Made by a program: the position numbers and the translations under genes. From Shewanella putrefaciens (GTDB lineage Bacteria; Pseudomonadota; Gammaproteobacteria; Enterobacterales; Shewanellaceae), in contig NZ_CP066370.1 in assembly GCF_016406325.1 (NCBI RefSeq), positions 1,984,001-2,048,000 of the forward strand: DNA of 64,000 bases, given 5' to 3'. Every line of letters begins with the position of its first letter. Position 1 is the first letter of the stretch. The notes below the pieces were generated by a model. That model made no database searches. It was given only the letters and a program-made list of their open reading frames with translations, and had not been told where the DNA came from. Shown one piece after another: positions 60,783-64,000 of the stretch.

Positions 60783-62624
60783 ATGCACTCAGTAGAAATA
60801 CACTCGGTAGTTCAAGCTGTTACCGACAGAATTATTGCCCGTAGCAAAGCGTCACGTGCAGGTTATTTAGCCGCATTGAATGATGCCCGTCATCATGGCG
60901 TACACCGTAGCTCATTGAGCTGTGGCAACTTAGCCCATGGTTTTGCTGCCTGCAAACCAGACGACAAAAACGCATTGCGTCAATTGAATAAGGCGAACAT
61001 CGGCATAGTGACGGCATTTAACGATATGTTATCTGCCCACCAACCCTATGAAAGCTATCCTGAATTGCTTAAAAAAGCCTGTCAGGAAGTCGGCAGTGTT
61101 GCACAAGTGGCGGGCGGTGTGCCGGCCATGTGTGATGGTGTGACTCAGGGTCAACCCGGTATGGAGTTGAGCCTGCTGAGCCGCGAAGTGATAGCGATGG
61201 CAACGGCTGTGGGCTTGTCTCACAACATGTTCGATGGTGCTTTACTGCTCGGTATTTGCGATAAAATCGTTCCAGGCTTGCTTATCGGTGCGCTCAGCTT
61301 TGGTCACTTACCTATGTTATTCGTGCCCGCAGGGCCGATGAAATCAGGTATCCCTAACAAAGAAAAAGCCCGTATTCGTCAGCAATTTGCTCAAGGTAAA
61401 GTGGATCGCGCACAACTGTTAGAAGCCGAAGCCCAGTCTTACCACAGTGCAGGAACCTGTACTTTCTACGGTACTGCAAACTCGAATCAGCTGATGCTTG
61501 AAGTGATGGGGCTGCAGTTACCAGGCTCGTCATTTGTGAATCCAGATGATCCACTGCGCGAAGCCTTAAACAAGATGGCGGCTAAGCAAGTGTGTCGTTT
61601 AACCGAAATGGGCACCCAATATACCCCAATCGGTGAAGTGGTCAGCGAAAAGTCTGTGGTTAACGGCATAGTCGCGCTATTAGCGACAGGCGGTTCAACT
61701 AACTTGACGATGCATATTGTCGCCGCGGCTCGTGCTGCCGGTATTATCGTGAACTGGGATGATTTTTCTGAATTATCCGATGCCGTGCCATTAGTGGCGC
61801 GCGTGTATCCCAACGGTCATGCCGACATTAACCATTTCCACGCCGCCGGTGGTATGGCGTACTTAATCAAAGAATTACTCGATGCGGGTCTATTACATGA
61901 AGATGTAAATACCGTTGCGGGCTTTGGTTTACGCCGTTATACCCAAGAGCCTAGACTGCTCGACGGTGAACTATGCTGGGTCGATGGTCCAACGACTAGC
62001 TTAGATACTGAAGTGTTAACGTCAGTCGCATCGCCTTTCCAAGGCAACGGTGGCTTAAAATTACTGAAAGGTAACTTAGGCCGCGCTGTGATCAAAGTGT
62101 CTGCGGTACAAGAACAGCACCGTGTCGTTGAAGCGCCCGCGGTGGTGATTGACGATCAAAACAAACTCGATGCTTTGTTCAAAGCGGGCGCTTTGGATAG
62201 AGATTGTGTTGTGGTGGTTAAAGGTCAAGGCCCGAAAGCCAACGGTATGCCAGAACTGCACAAGTTAACCCCATTATTGGGAACGCTTCAGGACAAAGGC
62301 TTTAAAGTCGCACTGTTGACTGACGGTCGTATGTCTGGTGCGTCGGGTAAAGTCCCTGCGGCCATTCATTTAACGCCAGAAGCCTTAGATGGCGGCTTAA
62401 TTGCCAAAGTCCAAGATGGCGACTTGATCCGTGTCGATGCGTTAACAGGCGAACTGAGCCTGCTGGTGTCAGAGACTGAACTTGCCACCAGAGCCGCGGG
62501 AATAGTGGATTTACATCGTTCACGTTATGGTATGGGTCGCGAGTTATTCAGTGCGCTACGCTCAAATCTCAGCAGTCCAGAAACAGGTGCGCGTTGTACT
62601 AATGCCATCGATGAACTTTATTAA
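60783..62624 (+). CDS. edd: Phosphogluconate dehydratase (Entner-Doudoroff)
   Basis: Edd dehydrates 6-phosphogluconate to 2-keto-3-deoxy-6-phosphogluconate with an iron-sulfur cluster. The 613-residue protein has the IlvD/Edd-family segments [54 protein letters not shown] and [18 protein letters not shown]. Nine-base gap after pgl. ATG with AAGGAGTC upstream. Confidence 0.96.
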   Translation: MHSVEIHSVVQAVTDRIIARSKASRAGYLAALNDARHHGVHRSSLSCGNLAHGFAACKPDDKNALRQLNKANIGIVTAFNDMLSAHQPYESYPELLKKACQEVGSVAQVAGGVPAMCDGVTQGQPGMELSLLSREVIAMATAVGLSHNMFDGALLLGICDKIVPGLLIGALSFGHLPMLFVPAGPMKSGIPNKEKARIRQQFAQGKVDRAQLLEAEAQSYHSAGTCTFYGTANSNQLMLEVMGLQLPGSSFVNPDDPLREALNKMAAKQVCRLTEMGTQYTPIGEVVSEKSVVNGIVALLATGGSTNLTMHIVAAARAAGIIVNWDDFSELSDAVPLVARVYPNGHADINHFHAAGGMAYLIKELLDAGLLHEDVNTVAGFGLRRYTQEPRLLDGELCWVDGPTTSLDTEVLTSVASPFQGNGGLKLLKGNLGRAVIKVSAVQEQHRVVEAPAVVIDDQNKLDALFKAGALDRDCVVVVKGQGPKANGMPELHKLTPLLGTLQDKGFKVALLTDGRMSGASGKVPAAIHLTPEALDGGLIAKVQDGDLIRVDALTGELSLLVSETELATRAAGIVDLHRSRYGMGRELFSALRSNLSSPETGARCTNAIDELY

Positions 62625-62643
62625 ACAAAGGAAGAATAACGCA

Positions 62644-63285
62644 ATGCTTGAGAATAACTGGTCACTACAGCCACAAGATATTTTTAAACGCAGCCCTATT
62701 GTTCCTGTGATGGTGATTAACAAGATTGAACATGCAGTGCCACTCGCTAAAGCACTGGTTGCCGGTGGTATTAGTGTATTAGAAGTGACTTTGCGTACGC
62801 CTTGTGCACTCGAAGCTATCACTAAAATCGCCAAAGAAGTACCAGAGGCTTTAGTCGGTGCAGGAACCATTTTAAATGAGACTCAACTCAAACAGGCCAT
62901 TGCCGCTGGCGCGCAGTTTATTATTACGCCGGGTGCTACGGTTGAACTGCTCAAAGCGGGTATGCAGGGACCCATTCCTTTGATCCCTGGTGTTGCTAGT
63001 ATTTCTGAGGTGATGGCTGGAATGGCACTTGGTTATACCCACTTTAAATTCTTCCCAGCTGAAGCCTCGGGTGGTGTGGATGCACTGAAAGCCTTTTCGG
63101 GCCCATTAGCGGATATTCGCTTTTGCCCAACAGGTGGCATTACGCCAAGCAGCTATAAAGATTATTTAGCGCTGAAAAACGTCGATTGTATTGGTGGTAG
63201 CTGGATTGCGCCAACGGATGCAATGGAACAGGGTGATTGGGCTCGTATCACTCAACTTTGTAAAGATGCCATCAGCGCTTTATAA
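62644..63285 (+). CDS. eda: KDPG aldolase (2-keto-3-deoxy-6-phosphogluconate aldolase)
   Basis: Eda splits KDPG to pyruvate and glyceraldehyde-3-phosphate. The 213-residue length equals E. coli Eda. The Schiff-base lysine is in [10 protein letters not shown], with [13 protein letters not shown] and [10 protein letters not shown] earlier and FCPTGGITP later. ATG 62644 has AAGGAAG upstream; the frame is open into edd to 62527 but without a start site. Last gene of the operon. Confidence 0.96.
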   Translation: MLENNWSLQPQDIFKRSPIVPVMVINKIEHAVPLAKALVAGGISVLEVTLRTPCALEAITKIAKEVPEALVGAGTILNETQLKQAIAAGAQFIITPGATVELLKAGMQGPIPLIPGVASISEVMAGMALGYTHFKFFPAEASGGVDALKAFSGPLADIRFCPTGGITPSSYKDYLALKNVDCIGGSWIAPTDAMEQGDWARITQLCKDAISAL

Positions 63286-63310
63286 ATCGAGCTTGAAATA
63301 GTGACAAAAT

Positions 63311-63336
63311 AAAAAACCACCGCGAGGTGGTTTTTT
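63311..63336 (+). terminator. Intrinsic terminator after eda
   Basis: AAAAAACCACC pairs with GGTGGTTTTTT around a GCGA tetraloop. Confidence 0.9.
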
Positions 63337-63453
63337 GTCTTTTATCTTTCGCATTTTGATAAAGAACGGCTGCGATAGCAGACTCTACAGTAACACGAGC
63401 ATTTACAAACAGTCTGGCCTTATAGAAAGTCGAGTTGTGAAATGAGCACTTGT

Positions 63454-64000
63454 CTACATTTCCTTGCTCAGTTCCACATTCGAGCCCGCTTTAGGGCTAA
63501 ACAACTGCTGATATAGTCTGCCTGCAAACTCATCTGTCATCCCTGAAATATAATCCGCTAATATTCTGTGACTGTTCAAGCCTTGCTGCTCACTTTCTCG
63601 CCAACGCACTTGGGTGTTCAGTGGCAGTAAACGCTCGGGATCGGAAGCGAAGGCTTCGAATAATCCCATCACAATTTGCTGGCCCTTATATTCGAGCATT
63701 TGGATCTCAGGTTTACGAATAACGTATTTATACACCAGTTGCTTGAGCACATTGAGCGCAATAGCAAATTCGGGCTCTAAGGTCGCATTAAAGCGCAATA
63801 ATGGCTCTTCGAACACGTCATCTTCTGAGATCACAATAGCGGTGACAAAGCCATTAACGAGTGTGCCTATGGCATCTTTACGTAGGTGATGCTCATGGGA
63901 AAACAGCTTGTTGCCAATATCGGCCAGCTCTTGTTTTATCCACGCATCACTGCTGTTGGTCAGTGTCGGCGCCACATCTTGATGCCACTGGGATGCCGTG
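63454..64000 (-). CDS. dGTPase-like HD-domain triphosphohydrolase, C-terminal part
   Basis: The gene is cut by the right window edge; the frame stays open to 64000 (reading [13 protein letters not shown]). The visible 180 or so residues match the C-terminal part of deoxyguanosine triphosphate triphosphohydrolase-like proteins. They include [20 protein letters not shown] and the closing [25 protein letters not shown]. The HD metal site lies beyond the window. Such enzymes break dNTPs to nucleoside and tripolyphosphate; some relatives protect against phage. It is convergent with the eda operon. Confidence 0.8.
   Translation of the reverse strand, partial: TASQWHQDVAPTLTNSSDAWIKQELADIGNKLFSHEHHLRKDAIGTLVNGFVTAIVISEDDVFEEPLLRFNATLEPEFAIALNVLKQLVYKYVIRKPEIQMLEYKGQQIVMGLFEAFASDPERLLPLNTQVRWRESEQQGLNSHRILADYISGMTDEFAGRLYQQLFSPKAGSNVELSKEM

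Overview
The window comes from a gammaproteobacterium, almost certainly a Shewanella. The evidence is a small four-haem periplasmic cytochrome, a VC2046/SO_2500-family protein, a rhombosortase, a PsrA-FadE pair, the HexR-controlled zwf-pgl-edd-eda operon and the Shewanella style of Fur, FNR and HexR sites. Gene density is high and base use is even. I see no insertion sequence or prophage, so this is chromosomal backbone with one large accessory element, a type I-F CRISPR-Cas locus.

Layout. 1-5241: end of a type I-F cas operon (partial csy2, csy3, csy4), a leader with a large nested hairpin, and a long array of 50 repeats and 49 spacers. 5480-12208: yoaA helicase, a small tetrahaem cytochrome behind a perfect FNR-type site, a Fur-boxed CirA-like TonB receptor, and a chemoreceptor with a sigma-28 type promoter. 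12732-17456: pheS-pheT-ihfA and an LpxM-like lipid A acyltransferase. 17593-21177: hypBCDEA maturation operon with no hypF or hydrogenase structural genes beside it. 21452-27677: PatZ-like protein acetyltransferase, an unknown Cys-pair protein, the ABC-F protein YbiT and an LPD1/CLCA_X-type putative metallopeptidase. 27870-31725: divergent Fur-boxed iron-uptake cassette (siderophore receptor, PepSY membrane protein, small membrane protein). 31776-38486: rsxABCDGE-nth. 38612-40516: degenerate GGDEF-EAL membrane protein. 40731-41303: five tandem tRNA-Asn genes. 42177-46434: uvrB, rhombosortase, queC, queE. 46634-47045: three tandem tRNA-Tyr genes. 47171-52433: VC2046 family, YfcZ family, an active-looking EAL protein, YchJ family, an NTF2-like secreted protein and smrA. 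52710-55643: psrA-fadE. 55804-63285: pykA, hexR and the divergent zwf-pgl-edd-eda operon. 63454-64000: partial dGTPase-like gene.

How the genes work together. The right-hand third is a carbon-flux module: HexR sites sit in front of pykA and zwf, and the Entner-Doudoroff enzymes form one operon, next to PsrA-controlled fatty-acid oxidation. The two iron-uptake loci share Fur-type operators. The cytochrome, Rsx and Hyp genes fit redox and anaerobic metabolism.

Most notable observations: two CRISPR spacers, 26 positions apart, encode the same ten-residue peptide and differ only at synonymous sites, so the same phage gene position was sampled from two diverged phages; one tRNA-Tyr copy lacks the near-universal G19; the hyp operon stands alone; and a perfect FNR box with a class II spaced -10 lies about 300 bp upstream of the cytochrome gene.
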